Source: CANQBR01 sp964641395
GTDB lineage: Bacteria > Bacillota > Negativicutes > Acidaminococcales > Acidaminococcaceae
Reading direction: 5' to 3'
Assembly (NCBI GenBank): GCA_964641395.1
Contig: CAZXKQ010000004.1
Location: forward strand, 14,328-78,327
Length of the DNA: 64,000 nt
The notes under the pieces are model-generated. The model did no database searches, had not been told where the DNA came from, and worked only from the letters and a program-made list of their open reading frames with translations. Shown in pieces: positions 1 through 9,041 of this stretch; the stretch's first letter is position 1; each line of letters opens with the position of its first letter. The position numbers and the translations under genes are program-made.

Positions 1-25
1 GCCCCGCACCCTGCCCACATGGGTC

Positions 26-1120
26 TTACTGATTACCTGCACTTACATCCTCTCCTTCGTCCCGTCTCCCCTGCTGGCCGGCCCCCCGCAGCTGGCCGCA
101 GGCGGCGGCTATGTCCCCGCCCATTTCCCGCCGCAGGGTGGCGTTAAGGCCTAAGCGCCGCAAAAGGCGGCAAAACCGCTGGCAGGCCTGGGGCGTAGGC
201 CGTCGCAGCCCCCGCTCCGGCACCGGGTTGGCAGGGATTAAATTCACCACTGCCCCCTGGCCGGCTAGGTAGGAAGCCAGCAAACGCCCGTCCTCCTCCC
301 CATCGTTGAGGCCGGCCAGCAAGATGTATTCATAGGTCACCTGCCTCCCCCTAGCCGCCGCGTAGGCGGCCGCCGCCTGCAGGACGGCGGGGAAGGGATA
401 GGCCTCCTCCACCGGCATCAAGGCGGCCCGCACCTCGCGGCGCACGCTGTGGAGGGAGATGGCCAGGTTGATAGGCCTCCCCTCCCTGGCCAGGCGCTCT
501 ATGCCAGGCACCAGGCCGCAGGTGGAGATGGTCATATGCCTATAGCTGAGGCCCCAGGCCTCTGGCTGATGGCAGAAGTCTAAGGCGCCCAGCACGTTAT
601 CGTAATTCAAGAAGGGCTCCCCGCTGCCCATCACCACCAGCCGGGCGAGGCGCTTCCCCTCTGAGGCCAGGCGGGCGCTGAAGAGGGCGGCCTGGGCTAG
701 GAGCTCCTCCTTGGCCAGGTTCCGCTCCAACCCCTGCCGGCCGCTGGCGCAGAAACGGCAGCCCATGGGGCAGCCTACCTGGCTGGAGAGGCAGGCGCTG
801 TAACCGTAGTCGTGCTCCATCAAGACGCTTTCCACCTGGCAGCCGTCAGGATACTGGAGCAAGAGCTTGGTGGTAAGGCCGTCGGCGCTCTGCTGGCTCC
901 TCACCACCTGGAGCCGGCTGGGCAGGAGGCTGCAGGTGGCGGCCAACAGCTCCCTGTCCCCCTTCCTTAGGTCGGTCATGGCGGCGAAGTCGTAGACATA
1001 ACGCCGGTAGAGCCACTGGTAGACCTGTCTGGCCCGGTACCTGGCCAGGCCCAGAGTGCTGAAGAATTGCTCCAGGGCCGGCAGTTCCAGGCCGAAGAGC
1101 TCCACCCTGTCCTCCCTCAC
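26..1120 (-). CDS. rlmN: RlmN, dual-specificity 23S rRNA/tRNA adenine-C2 methyltransferase
   Basis: Radical SAM enzyme that methylates C2 of A2503 in 23S rRNA and of A37 in some tRNAs. The CxxxCxxC cluster motif (CPMGCRFC) gives Cys117, 121 and 124; a GEP-type SAM motif (GSGEPFLNYDNV) follows, and the C-terminal GGDIAAACGQL carries the conserved methyl-carrier cysteine. Length 364 aa is normal. The start is GTG at 1120, whose GTGA overlaps the rsmB stop, so the two are translationally coupled; a longer reading frame into rsmB is not supported. The sequence left of the stop (1-25) contains an ATG at 18-20 on the same strand that could begin the next gene, but too little is visible to identify it. 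Confidence 0.95.
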   Translation of the reverse strand: MREDRVELFGLELPALEQFFSTLGLARYRARQVYQWLYRRYVYDFAAMTDLRKGDRELLAATCSLLPSRLQVVRSQQSADGLTTKLLLQYPDGCQVESVLMEHDYGYSACLSSQVGCPMGCRFCASGRQGLERNLAKEELLAQAALFSARLASEGKRLARLVVMGSGEPFLNYDNVLGALDFCHQPEAWGLSYRHMTISTCGLVPGIERLAREGRPINLAISLHSVRREVRAALMPVEEAYPFPAVLQAAAAYAAARGRQVTYEYILLAGLNDGEEDGRLLASYLAGQGAVVNLIPANPVPERGLRRPTPQACQRFCRLLRRLGLNATLRREMGGDIAAACGQLRGAGQQGRRDEGEDVSAGNQ

Positions 1121-2484
1121 AGCCCGCCTCCCTGGCGGCGCTGCAGGAGGCAGATGTAGCCTCCGTCGATGCCGTCCTGCTGGGGCAGCAGCTGGAGCTC
1201 CTCCACCAGCTCCCCGGTGCGGGGATGGGGGAAGGGCAGCCGCCGCCACTGGGGCTGCTGGGCTAAAAAGGCCTCTACTACGTAGTGGTTCTCGCTGGCC
1301 TCGATGGTGCAGGTGCTGTACAGCAGCCGCCCCTGGGGCTTCACGTAGCGGCTGGCCGTGGTGAGGAGGGCCGTTTGCAGGGGGGCGAAGACCTTCAGCT
1401 CCTCCCGGGTACGGCGCCAGCGCAGCTCCGCCCGCTGCCGCAACACCCCTAGGCCGCTGCAGGGGGCGTCTACCAGCACCCCGTCAAAGGCACCCAGCCA
1501 CTCTTCCTTCACCAGCCGCCCGTCTTGGAGCAACTGGATGTCGATATTAGTCAGGCCTAGCCAGCGGGCGTTGGCCTGGAGTAGTCGCAATTTCTTCGGG
1601 TAGATGTCGCAGGCGGTGACCCTGCCTCCCTGGCCTAGGAGCTGGGCTAGGTGGGTGCTCTTGCCTCCCGGGGCGGCGCACAGATCCAGCAACTGCTCCC
1701 CTGGCTCCGGGGCCAGCAGGGGGGCCACCAGCTGGGCCTCCTCCCCTTGGATGTAGAAGAGGCCGGGAGCCGCCTGCTGCAGCTCCTTGATGCTGCCGGG
1801 GCCGGTGCAGTTCAGCCCCTCCCGGCTCCAGACAGAGGGGGTGGTGGCTATGCCTGCCCCCTGTAAACGCTCTGCCAGTTCCTCCCGGCTGAGCCGCCGG
1901 CTGTTCACCCGCAGGCTGAGGGGGGCAGGCTGGTTATTAAAACGCAAAAGTTCCACCACGGCCTCCCGCCCGTAGGCTCCCAGCCAGCGCTTCACCAGGA
2001 AGCGAGGATGGCTGTAGGTAAGGGCTAGGTAGCCGGCCAGGTCCTCCTCCGGCCGAGGCAGGGCGTAGACGGGGCTGGTCCGCTGGCGGAGGAAGCCTCG
2101 CAGCACCCCGTTGACGAACTTAGCCGCCCCCTCCCCTGCCAGCTCCCTGGCGGCCTCCACCCCTTCATTCACCACTGCCCGAGGGGGGACGCTGTCCAGG
2201 TAGAGGAGTTGGTAGAAGGAGAGGCGCAGCAGCTGCAGGAGGACTTCGTCCACCTGGGCCAGGGGCCGGCCCACTGCCTTAGCCAGGTACCAGTCGATGC
2301 TGCCTGAGGCCTTCACCGTGCCGTAGACCAGCTGGGTGAGGAAGCGGCGGTTCTGGCTGCTGAGGCTGTGCTTGCGTAAGTAGTTGGAGAGGACGATATT
2401 AGTATAGCCCCCCTGGCCGAGGATTTGGCTCACCAGCAGGGCCGCCGCCTTGCGGGCGTTAAAGTTAGGCTGGCTTGCTGGCAC
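1117..2484 (-). CDS. rsmB: RsmB, 16S rRNA m5C967 methyltransferase
   Basis: SAM-dependent cytosine-C5 methyltransferase of 16S rRNA. An N-terminal NusB-like RNA-binding domain (about residues 8-135) precedes the Fmu/Nop2 catalytic domain with SAM motif LDLCAAPGGKS (266-276). The two family cysteines are present: DAPCSG (Cys342) and STCT (Cys392, expected nucleophile). Length 455 aa is typical. The start is GTG at 2484 with GAGGAGG just upstream; the gene overlaps the end of the DUF116 gene by 20 nt and its own stop overlaps the rlmN start. It belongs to the def-fmt-DUF116-rsmB-rlmN operon. Confidence 0.95.
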   Translation of the reverse strand: MPASQPNFNARKAAALLVSQILGQGGYTNIVLSNYLRKHSLSSQNRRFLTQLVYGTVKASGSIDWYLAKAVGRPLAQVDEVLLQLLRLSFYQLLYLDSVPPRAVVNEGVEAARELAGEGAAKFVNGVLRGFLRQRTSPVYALPRPEEDLAGYLALTYSHPRFLVKRWLGAYGREAVVELLRFNNQPAPLSLRVNSRRLSREELAERLQGAGIATTPSVWSREGLNCTGPGSIKELQQAAPGLFYIQGEEAQLVAPLLAPEPGEQLLDLCAAPGGKSTHLAQLLGQGGRVTACDIYPKKLRLLQANARWLGLTNIDIQLLQDGRLVKEEWLGAFDGVLVDAPCSGLGVLRQRAELRWRRTREELKVFAPLQTALLTTASRYVKPQGRLLYSTCTIEASENHYVVEAFLAQQPQWRRLPFPHPRTGELVEELQLLPQQDGIDGGYICLLQRRQGGGL

Positions 2485-3268
2485 TGTCTCCCTCCTCTAA
2501 AAAGCTGAGTATGGCGGCCTCTAACTTGCTTACGTCCACCCGGGTGTTGAAGCAGGGGCCGAAGGGCCGCTCATTCAGCACCCCCAGCACAGGCAGGGGG
2601 AAGACGTCCTGGATGCCGCTGGTCAGATCCCGCTCACAGGCCACCGCTACGATGGCCTTGGGCCGGGCCTCCTTCACCAGCTGCCGGGCCAGGGTGCCGC
2701 CGGTGGCCACGGCGAAGTGACAGCCGTACTTGTGGGCCAGGGCCAGCATCTGGCCGACGCAGCAGCCGCCGCACTGGCGGCAGTTCTCTACATTGCGGGT
2801 GATCTTGTGAACGCACACGTCCCGCTGGATGCAGTGGGGGGTGAGGATCATGATCCTATTCCCCGGCACCTTCACGTGGTGGCGCAGCACCAGGTCGTTG
2901 CTGACCTGGATGAAGCTCTGCTCTATCTTTTCCCTGGGTATGTGCAGGAGGCGGCCTAGGCCTACGGCGAAGGGAAAGAGGAGGTTGATGGCCTTCCAGG
3001 CCCAGATATAGAAATAACGGAAGATGGAAACTCCCAGCAGGGCCGCCACAATGCCCACCACTCCGGCCAAGAGGGCCAGGAGGACGGCCAGGCCTACCGC
3101 CCCCACCAGGGTGGGCAGCAGCCGGTGCAACTGGGCCAGCCCGGGCACGGCGATGCGCCAGACCCCGTAGACCAGCAGGGCCACCAGCAGGGCGCTGCCC
3201 CCGGTCAGGGCCAGGAAGATCCGCTTCTTAGGTTTTAATACTCCTGCAGCCGTACTCATCTGCATCAT
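2465..3268 (-). CDS. DUF116 family membrane protein
   Basis: Family of unknown function found in anaerobic Bacillota and archaea. Two hydrophobic segments near residues 17-37 and 47-80 are followed by a soluble part rich in cysteines: CIQRDVC, then CRQCGGCC, suggestive of a metal or Fe-S site (inference), and later single cysteines near GCHF, ACERD and GPCFN. Length 267 aa. The gene sits 10 nt after fmt and overlaps rsmB, a context common for this family. Start is ambiguous: ATG codons at 3268, 3265 and 3259 follow a GAGTAGG element, and the one at 3259 (MSTAAG) has the better spacing. Confidence 0.85.
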   Translation of the reverse strand: MMQMSTAAGVLKPKKRIFLALTGGSALLVALLVYGVWRIAVPGLAQLHRLLPTLVGAVGLAVLLALLAGVVGIVAALLGVSIFRYFYIWAWKAINLLFPFAVGLGRLLHIPREKIEQSFIQVSNDLVLRHHVKVPGNRIMILTPHCIQRDVCVHKITRNVENCRQCGGCCVGQMLALAHKYGCHFAVATGGTLARQLVKEARPKAIVAVACERDLTSGIQDVFPLPVLGVLNERPFGPCFNTRVDVSKLEAAILSFLEEGDSASKPA

Positions 3269-3278
3269 CCTACTCTGC

Positions 3279-4217
3279 TCACTGTAGCCGCTGGCCTACC
3301 TCCAGGCTGTGGCCGTTGAGGAAGACGGCGGCGGCCATAGGCTTCTTTCCCTCAGGTTGCACCAGGGTGAGGGCCAGGCAGCGGCCGTCACCGCAGGCCA
3401 CCTGGATATCCTTCTTAGTCACCGCCACTACGGTGCCGGCAGGAGCCTGGCTGCTGCCGGCTAGGCGGCTGGCGAAGAGCTTCAGCTTCTTGCCGGAGGG
3501 CAGCAGGGTGAAGGCCCCCGGCTCCGGGTTAAAGGCCCGGATCCAATTGTGGAGCTCCTGAGCTCCCTTAGTCCAGTCTAGGTGTTCCATCTCCCTGGTC
3601 AACAGGGTGGCATAGGTGGCGGCGGCAGCCTCCTGGGGCCGGGGCGTTACGGTGCCGGCCAGCAAGCCTTCCAAGGTGGGCAGCAACAGCCGGGCCCCTA
3701 GTTCCTGCAGGGCGGCGGCCAGCTCTCCCCCCGTCATGTCCGGGGTGAGGGCCAGGGCCTGCTGGGCCAGGATGGGGCCGGTGTCCATGCCCCTGTCCAT
3801 CAGCATAATGGTGACGCCGCTCTCCTCCTCCCCGGCCATAAGGGCGTACTGGATGGGGGCGGCTCCCCGGTACTTAGGCAGCAGGGAGGCGTGGACGTTG
3901 ACACAGCCCAGGGGAGGCACGTCCAGCACCTCCTGGCTGAGAATCTGGCCGAAGGCGGTCACTACCACCAGGTCCGGCCGCAGCTGCCGTAAAAGGGCTA
4001 CGCTCTCCGCCGCCTTGATCTTCTGGGGTTGGTAGACCGGCAGGCCCTGCTCCAGGGCATAGGCCTTCACCGGGGTGGGCGCCAACCTGCGGCCCCGGCC
4101 CTGGGGCCGGTCCGGCTGGCTGAACACCCCCACCACCTGCCCCTGGGGCCAGCGGCAGAGGGCGGCCAAACTGGCTACGGCGAAGGCAGGAGTACCCATA
4201 AAGACTACCCGTACCAT
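3279..4217 (-). CDS. fmt: Methionyl-tRNA formyltransferase
   Basis: Transfers a formyl group from 10-formyl-THF to Met-tRNAi. The catalytic core is clear: NVHASLLPKYRG (Asn107, His109) and DRGMDTGPI (Asp145), with the C-terminal tRNA-binding domain after about residue 205. Length 312 aa is standard. The start is ATG at 4217 (MVRVVFMGTPAF), one base after the def stop; the open frame extends upstream into def but that extension has no family similarity. Pairing with def is the usual bacterial arrangement. Confidence 0.96.
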   Translation of the reverse strand: MVRVVFMGTPAFAVASLAALCRWPQGQVVGVFSQPDRPQGRGRRLAPTPVKAYALEQGLPVYQPQKIKAAESVALLRQLRPDLVVVTAFGQILSQEVLDVPPLGCVNVHASLLPKYRGAAPIQYALMAGEEESGVTIMLMDRGMDTGPILAQQALALTPDMTGGELAAALQELGARLLLPTLEGLLAGTVTPRPQEAAAATYATLLTREMEHLDWTKGAQELHNWIRAFNPEPGAFTLLPSGKKLKLFASRLAGSSQAPAGTVVAVTKKDIQVACGDGRCLALTLVQPEGKKPMAAAVFLNGHSLEVGQRLQ

Positions 4218-4218
4218 C

Positions 4219-4713
4219 TCACACCTTCTGCTCCCCCAAGGCGGCCAGGGGATCCGGCTTGGCCTTGGGCAGGATGGTCTGGGCCTTGTCGATGAAGAGG
4301 ATGCCTTCCAGGTGGTCCAGTTCGTGCTGGACGGCCACGGCCAGCAGGCCCTGGGCGCTGAGGAGCATCCGGCGGCCCTTGGTGTCGGTGAACTCGCACT
4401 CCACCGCCTGGGCCCGCTCCACTTCTCCCTCATAGTCGGGGACGGAGAGGCAGCCCTCGGTGCCTAGGACGCTGCCCTCCTGCCGGACGATGACGGGGTT
4501 GATCAACTCTAGCAGGCCGTCTCCCACGTCGATGACCACCAGGCGTTGCAACACCCCTACCTGGGGTGCTGCCAGCCCCACTCCCTCTGCGGCGTACATG
4601 GTCTCCGCCATGTCCTTCAAGAGGCGGAGTAATTTCTTATCTATCCGCTGCACTTCCTCTGCCTTCTTGCGCAGCAGGGGGTGGCCAGCAGTCAAAATAG
4701 TTAGTTTAGCCAC
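4219..4713 (-). CDS. def: Peptide deformylase
   Basis: Metal hydrolase removing the N-formyl group from nascent proteins. All three family motifs are present: GVGLAAPQ (44-51), EGCLS (86-90, metal ligand Cys88) and HELDH (130-134, two His ligands and catalytic Glu). Length 164 aa. Start is GTG at 4713, seven bases after GAGGAGG. It is the first gene of the def-fmt-DUF116-rsmB-rlmN operon and has a recognisable promoter immediately upstream, just past the end of priA. Confidence 0.96.
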   Translation of the reverse strand: MAKLTILTAGHPLLRKKAEEVQRIDKKLLRLLKDMAETMYAAEGVGLAAPQVGVLQRLVVIDVGDGLLELINPVIVRQEGSVLGTEGCLSVPDYEGEVERAQAVECEFTDTKGRRMLLSAQGLLAVAVQHELDHLEGILFIDKAQTILPKAKPDPLAALGEQKV

Positions 4714-4758
4714 TAAACGTCCTCCTCTAGCAGCTAGGCCGCTTAATCCGTATCTTAT

Positions 4759-4788
4759 ATTATAACATTTTTCCGCCGTCAGCGTAAA
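4759..4788 (-). promoter_or_regulatory. Predicted sigma-A promoter of the def operon
   Basis: On the minus strand, -35 TTTACG (4783-4788), an 18-nt spacer and a perfect -10 TATAAT (4759-4764). It lies between priA (stop at 4792) and def (start at 4713) in a locally AT-rich patch, so the leader would be about 40 nt. Confidence 0.55.
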
Positions 4789-4791
4789 GCG

Positions 4792-7071
4792 TCAGATGGT
4801 GGAAACCGGATCCACGTCGAAATAAACATTGCGGAGGCTGTAGAACTCGCTGGCCAGCAGGGCGGCCTTCACCTCCCCCAGGTCTTGTGCCTTTAGGAGG
4901 ACGTTGTAACGGTAGAGGTCCCTCACCTTGGCCACCAAGGCGGGGAAGGGCCCTGCCACCAAGGGCAGCTTCTGCAGGGAGCCGGCTAGGTGGAGCTTCT
5001 GGAGGTAGAGGACCAGCTTCTGGGCCAGGGCTAGGGCCCGGGCCTCCTCCTTGTCTAGGACGGTGAGCTTCAGCATTTGCACATAGGGGGGATAGAGGTA
5101 GCGCTGCCGCCGCCGCAGCTCGTCCTGGGCGAAGGCGTCGTAGTCCTGCACCGCCGCCAGCCGCAGCACCCGGTTGGCCGGGTCGTAGCTCTGCAGCACC
5201 ACCCTGCCCTGCTCCCTCCCCCGCCCGGCCCGGCCGGCGGCCTGGGTGAGGAGGGAGAAGGTCCGCTCCCCCGCCCGGAAGTCCGGCAGGTGGAGGGAGC
5301 TGTCGGCGCTGAGCACCCCCACCAGGGTGACCTTGGCTATATCGTGGCCCTTGGCCACCATCTGGGTGCCGATCAGGGTGTTATAAGCTCCGCTGGCAAA
5401 CTGCTGCAGGATCTTCTGGTGGGCGAACTTGGCCATGGCGGAGTCCTGGTCCAGCCGCAACACCCGCACCCCAGGCAGCTTGGCCAGCTCTTCCTCCGCC
5501 TTCTGGGTGCCGCTGCCGAAAAACTTGATGCGGCGGCTGTGGCAGACGGGACAGCTGGCAGGGATGGGGGCGGTGTTGCCGCAGTAATGGCAGCGCAGGG
5601 CCTGGCCGGCGCTGTGGTAGACCAGGTTGACGGCGCAGTGGGGACAGGAGATGGTGTGGCCGCAGTCCCGGCACATGACGAAGGTGGCGTAACCCCGCCG
5701 GTTCAGCAGGAGGATGGCCTGCTGGCCGACAGCGGCGACCCGCTCCAGCTCCCGCCCTAGCAGCCGGCTCAGCACCCCGTAGTGCCGCTCAGCCAGCTCC
5801 CTGCGCATGTCCACGATGGCCACCTGGGGCAGGCTGCCACCGGTGGGCCGGCTGGTGAGGCGCAGGTGGCGGTAGCGGCCCTGCCGGGCGGCGTAGTAGC
5901 TGCCTAGGTCCGGGGTGGCGCTGCCCAGCACCAAGGGGGCCCCGGTCAGGCGGCAGCGGGTGGCGGCCACCTCCCGGGCGTGGTAGCAGGGCCTGTCCTC
6001 CTGCTTATAACTGCTGTCGTGCTCTTCGTCGATGATAACTAAGCCTAGGTTGGCAAAGGGGGCGAAGACGGCGCTCCGCACCCCCACCAGCACCCGGGCC
6101 TGGCCGCTGCGCAGCCGGTACCACACGTCAGCCCGCTCGCTCTGGGAGAGCTTGCTGTGGGCCACGGCCACCTGGGAGCCGAACCAGCCCTTGAAGCGGG
6201 CCACTAGCTGGGCGGTAAGGGCGATCTCCGGCACCAGCACCAGCACCTGCCGGCCCTGGGCCAGGGCCTGGGCGGCACAGCGGAGGTAGACTTCCGTCTT
6301 GCCGCTGCCGGTGATGCCCTGGAGCAGAAAGGTGGCCCCCTGCCCCTCCTCCACAGCCTGGCAGATGGCGGCCACCGCCTCCTGCTGCTCCTGGGTGAGC
6401 TGCAGCTCTGCCAGCTTGGGGCTGGGGCCGGCGTAACTGTCCCGCAGCTGCCGCTGCTTCCCCTCTAGCAGCCAGCCCTTCTCTAGTAATTGCTTCACCA
6501 GGCCCCTGCTGATCTTGGCCTCCTCCAGCCGGGCCAGGCAGAACCACTCCTGGGGGGCGGCGGCGAAAAAGCGGAGGGCGGCCAGCTTGGCCGGACTGCG
6601 CCGCAGCAGTTCCGCCGCCTCAGGCAGCACCTCCTCCCCCCTGGGGCTGATGCGGTAGGCCAGCAGCAGCTTCTCCTTGAACCGCTCCTGGTAACCCTGG
6701 AGCAGTTGCTTCCCGGCCTCATCCCGCAGCACCAGGCGGCGGATGCTGCTCTTCCCTGGCACGAAGAGGCGCATGGCCTCTGCCAGGCTGCACATATAGT
6801 AGCTGGCCAGCCACTGGGCGGTGGCCAGCATCTCCTGATCGAACCAAGGCTCCTGCCCTAGGGCGGCGCTTACCTCCTTCAGGCTGTCGGCTCCCGCCGG
6901 CTCCCCCTCCTCCAGGCGGCGGACTACGAAGCCTTCCACCGTCTGGCCGCCGAAGGGCACCACCACCCGCCAGCCCTGGTCGAGGAAGCTGAGCTGGGCC
7001 GGCACCTGGTAGGTGAACTGTTTAAAGATGTTCTTCACTGGCAGATTAATCGCCACTTGCACACGGAGCAT
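4792..7071 (-). CDS. priA: Primosomal protein N' (replication restart helicase PriA)
   Basis: 3'-5' helicase that recognises stalled forks and reloads the replisome. Shown by the N-terminal DNA-binding part (about 1-110), Walker A GITGSGKT (252-259), DEEH box (348-351), and the eight-cysteine zinc region (Cys467, 470, 476, 479, 494, 497, 507, 510) inserted in the second helicase lobe. Length 759 aa is normal. ATG at 7071 follows GAGGAGAAGCAG. It lies just upstream of def in the same direction, but def has its own promoter. Confidence 0.96.
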   Translation of the reverse strand: MLRVQVAINLPVKNIFKQFTYQVPAQLSFLDQGWRVVVPFGGQTVEGFVVRRLEEGEPAGADSLKEVSAALGQEPWFDQEMLATAQWLASYYMCSLAEAMRLFVPGKSSIRRLVLRDEAGKQLLQGYQERFKEKLLLAYRISPRGEEVLPEAAELLRRSPAKLAALRFFAAAPQEWFCLARLEEAKISRGLVKQLLEKGWLLEGKQRQLRDSYAGPSPKLAELQLTQEQQEAVAAICQAVEEGQGATFLLQGITGSGKTEVYLRCAAQALAQGRQVLVLVPEIALTAQLVARFKGWFGSQVAVAHSKLSQSERADVWYRLRSGQARVLVGVRSAVFAPFANLGLVIIDEEHDSSYKQEDRPCYHAREVAATRCRLTGAPLVLGSATPDLGSYYAARQGRYRHLRLTSRPTGGSLPQVAIVDMRRELAERHYGVLSRLLGRELERVAAVGQQAILLLNRRGYATFVMCRDCGHTISCPHCAVNLVYHSAGQALRCHYCGNTAPIPASCPVCHSRRIKFFGSGTQKAEEELAKLPGVRVLRLDQDSAMAKFAHQKILQQFASGAYNTLIGTQMVAKGHDIAKVTLVGVLSADSSLHLPDFRAGERTFSLLTQAAGRAGRGREQGRVVLQSYDPANRVLRLAAVQDYDAFAQDELRRRQRYLYPPYVQMLKLTVLDKEEARALALAQKLVLYLQKLHLAGSLQKLPLVAGPFPALVAKVRDLYRYNVLLKAQDLGEVKAALLASEFYSLRNVYFDVDPVSTI

Positions 7072-7178
7072 CTGCTTCTCCTCGCCTGGGCCTATACATT
7101 GGGCGTAAACTCACCCTCGTTTTGTTTATTTCGCCCTAGCCCTGCTAAATCCCTTTTCCCAAGCCTGACGGGCCCAAG

Positions 7179-7208
7179 AAAAAGGCCCCTGCTACAGGAG
7201 CAGGAGCC
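7179..7208 (-). terminator. Rho-independent terminator of ilvD
   Basis: On the minus strand a 10-bp stem (one T-G pair; arms 7199-7208 and 7184-7193) with a 5-nt loop is followed by TTTTT. It begins about 24 nt after the ilvD stop. The remaining sequence from here to priA (7072-7178) shows nothing further that I can support. Confidence 0.8.
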
Positions 7209-7231
7209 ACAGAGAGCCGCTGGGCCCTATA

Positions 7232-8911
7232 CTAATCTTCTTCCCCCGGCACGCTCATTACGGCGCCGGTGGCGGCAGACTTCACCAAGGCGGCGTAGCG
7301 GGCCAGGTAGCCCTTTTTCACCTTCGGCGGCGGGCACACCCACTGGGAGCGGCGCTCCGCCAACTCTTCCGGGCTGAGCCGCACGTTGAGGCTGCGGTTG
7401 GGGATGTCGATGTCGATAATATCCCCGTTCTGGATGAGGGCGATGTTGCCCCCCTCCCGGGCCTCTGGAGAGATGTGGCCTATGCAGGCCCCCCTGGTGG
7501 CGCCGGAGAAGCGGCCGTCGGTCAAGAGGGCTACGTCCTTGTCGTGGCCCATGCCTGCCAGGACGGAGGTGGGGTTGAGCATCTCCCGCATGCCGGGGCC
7601 TCCCTTAGGCCCTTCGTAGCGGATGACTACCACGTCCCCTGCCACTACCTCCTTGGCGCAGATGGCCTTGATGGCCTCATCTTCCGAATCGTACACCTTG
7701 GCCGGACCGCTGAACACCTTCATAGAGGGATCGACGGCGCTCTCCTTCACTACGCTGCACTCAGGGGCGATATTCCCCTTCAGCACGGCGATGCCCCCTG
7801 TCTTGTTGTAGGGATCCTCTACGCTGTGGATCACCTCCGGCCGCAGGATGGCCGCCTTCTTGATCAGCTGGCCCACCGTCTTACCGCTGACGGTGAGGCA
7901 GGACTTGCGGATCAGCTTCAGCTTGTCCAGCTCCTTCATCACGGCAGGGATGCCCCCCGCCTCGTAGAGGTCGATGATGTGGTGGCTGCCGCCGGGGCTG
8001 AGCTTGGTGAGGTAGGGAGTCTTGCGGGAGATCTTGTCGAAGAGCTCCAAGGGCAGCTCGATACCCGCCTCATGGGCGATGGCCGGCAGGTGGAGGGCGG
8101 TGTTAGAGGAGCCGCCGATGGCCATGTCCACGGTGATGGCGTTCAGGAAGGCCTTCTTGGTCATGATGTCCCGGGGGCAGATGTTCTCCTCTACCAGGCG
8201 CATCACCTCCATGCCGGCGTGCTTGGCCAGGGCGATCCGCTTGCCGTTGTAGGCGGCGGGGATGGTGCCGTTCCCCGGCAGGCCCATGCCCAGCACCTCG
8301 GTGAGGCAGTTCATGGTGTTGGCGGTGAAGAGGCCGGCGCAGGAGCCGCAGCCTGGGCAGGCGTTGTGCTCGATGGCCGCCAGCTCCTCCTTGTCGATCT
8401 GGCCGGACTCAAAGCGGCCGGCAGCCTCGAAGACGGTGGAGACGGAGATGTCCTTGCCGTGGAGGCGGCCCGGCAGCATGGGCCCGCCGGAGACTACCAC
8501 CGTAGGGATGTTGAGCCGGGCGGCGGCCATCAGCATCCCCGGCACGATCTTGTCGCAGTTGGGGATGAGCACCAGGCCGTCAAAGGCGTGGCCGTTGGCC
8601 ATAGCCTCGATGGAGTCGGCGATAAGCTCCCGGCTGGCCAAAGGGTACTTCATCCCGTCGTGGCCCATGGCGATGCCGTCGCAGATGCCGATGGCTGGAA
8701 ACTCGATGGGCGTGCCCCCTGCCTCCAGCACCCCGTACTTGGCGGCCTTGGCGATCACGTCTAGGTGCATGTGGCCGGGGATGACCTCGTTAGCGGCACA
8801 GCAGATGCCGATGAGGGGTTTCTTCAATTCTTCTTCCGTATAGCCCAAGGCGTAGAAAAGGGAGCGGTGGGCTGCCCTGGTAGAGCCCTTCTTTACTTCT
8901 GTACTGCGCAT
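7232..8911 (-). CDS. ilvD: Dihydroxy-acid dehydratase
   Basis: Fe-S enzyme dehydrating 2,3-dihydroxy acids to 2-oxo acids in isoleucine/valine synthesis. Full-length ILVD_EDD protein with cluster-ligand regions NCDKIVPGM and ACPGCGSCAGLF and the conserved C-terminal DGRFSGATRG. Two starts are possible: ATG at 8917 is only 2 nt from the GAGAGG ribosome site, whereas ATG at 8911 (MRSTEVKKG) has an 8-nt spacing and matches the usual family start, so the latter is chosen (559 aa). It is monocistronic, with its own promoter and terminator; no other ilv gene is in the window. Confidence 0.96.
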   Translation of the reverse strand: MRSTEVKKGSTRAAHRSLFYALGYTEEELKKPLIGICCAANEVIPGHMHLDVIAKAAKYGVLEAGGTPIEFPAIGICDGIAMGHDGMKYPLASRELIADSIEAMANGHAFDGLVLIPNCDKIVPGMLMAAARLNIPTVVVSGGPMLPGRLHGKDISVSTVFEAAGRFESGQIDKEELAAIEHNACPGCGSCAGLFTANTMNCLTEVLGMGLPGNGTIPAAYNGKRIALAKHAGMEVMRLVEENICPRDIMTKKAFLNAITVDMAIGGSSNTALHLPAIAHEAGIELPLELFDKISRKTPYLTKLSPGGSHHIIDLYEAGGIPAVMKELDKLKLIRKSCLTVSGKTVGQLIKKAAILRPEVIHSVEDPYNKTGGIAVLKGNIAPECSVVKESAVDPSMKVFSGPAKVYDSEDEAIKAICAKEVVAGDVVVIRYEGPKGGPGMREMLNPTSVLAGMGHDKDVALLTDGRFSGATRGACIGHISPEAREGGNIALIQNGDIIDIDIPNRSLNVRLSPEELAERRSQWVCPPPKVKKGYLARYAALVKSAATGAVMSVPGEED

Positions 8912-8959
8912 AGCCATAACCTCTCTTTATCTTAAAAATATCTTACCACGGCGGACGCA

Positions 8960-8991
8960 CAGGCCCAACCAGGGGACGGCCCTGGCGCCTG
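8960..8991 (-). other. Hairpin in the ilvD leader
   Basis: The predicted leader between the promoter and the ilvD start can fold with CAGGC/GCCTG outside (8960-8964, 8987-8991) and CCAGGG/CCCTGG inside (8969-8974, 8980-8985). No U-run follows it, so it is not an obvious attenuator; a role is not established. Confidence 0.3.
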
Positions 8992-9002
8992 GCTGTAATT
9001 TT

Positions 9003-9031
9003 ATTATATCTAAGAAAAGCTCCCTTGTAAA
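9003..9031 (-). promoter_or_regulatory. Predicted promoter of ilvD
   Basis: Minus-strand -35 TTTACA (9026-9031), 17-nt spacer, -10 TATAAT (9003-9008). It lies between the tctA stop (9042) and ilvD, giving a leader of about 85 nt. Confidence 0.7.
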
Positions 9032-9041
9032 GGGCAGGGGC

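Noticed and set aside
4218..4433. N-terminal extension of fmt into def
   Set aside because: The extension is an out-of-frame reading of def and has no similarity to formyltransferases.
5077..5760. 227-aa plus-strand open frame antisense to priA
   Set aside because: Shadow of priA codon bias, with no family motifs.
7475..8764. 429-aa open frame on the plus strand
   Set aside because: It lies antisense within ilvD, is low in complexity (H, G, V, D, L rich) and reflects the GC-biased third positions of ilvD; no ribosome site.
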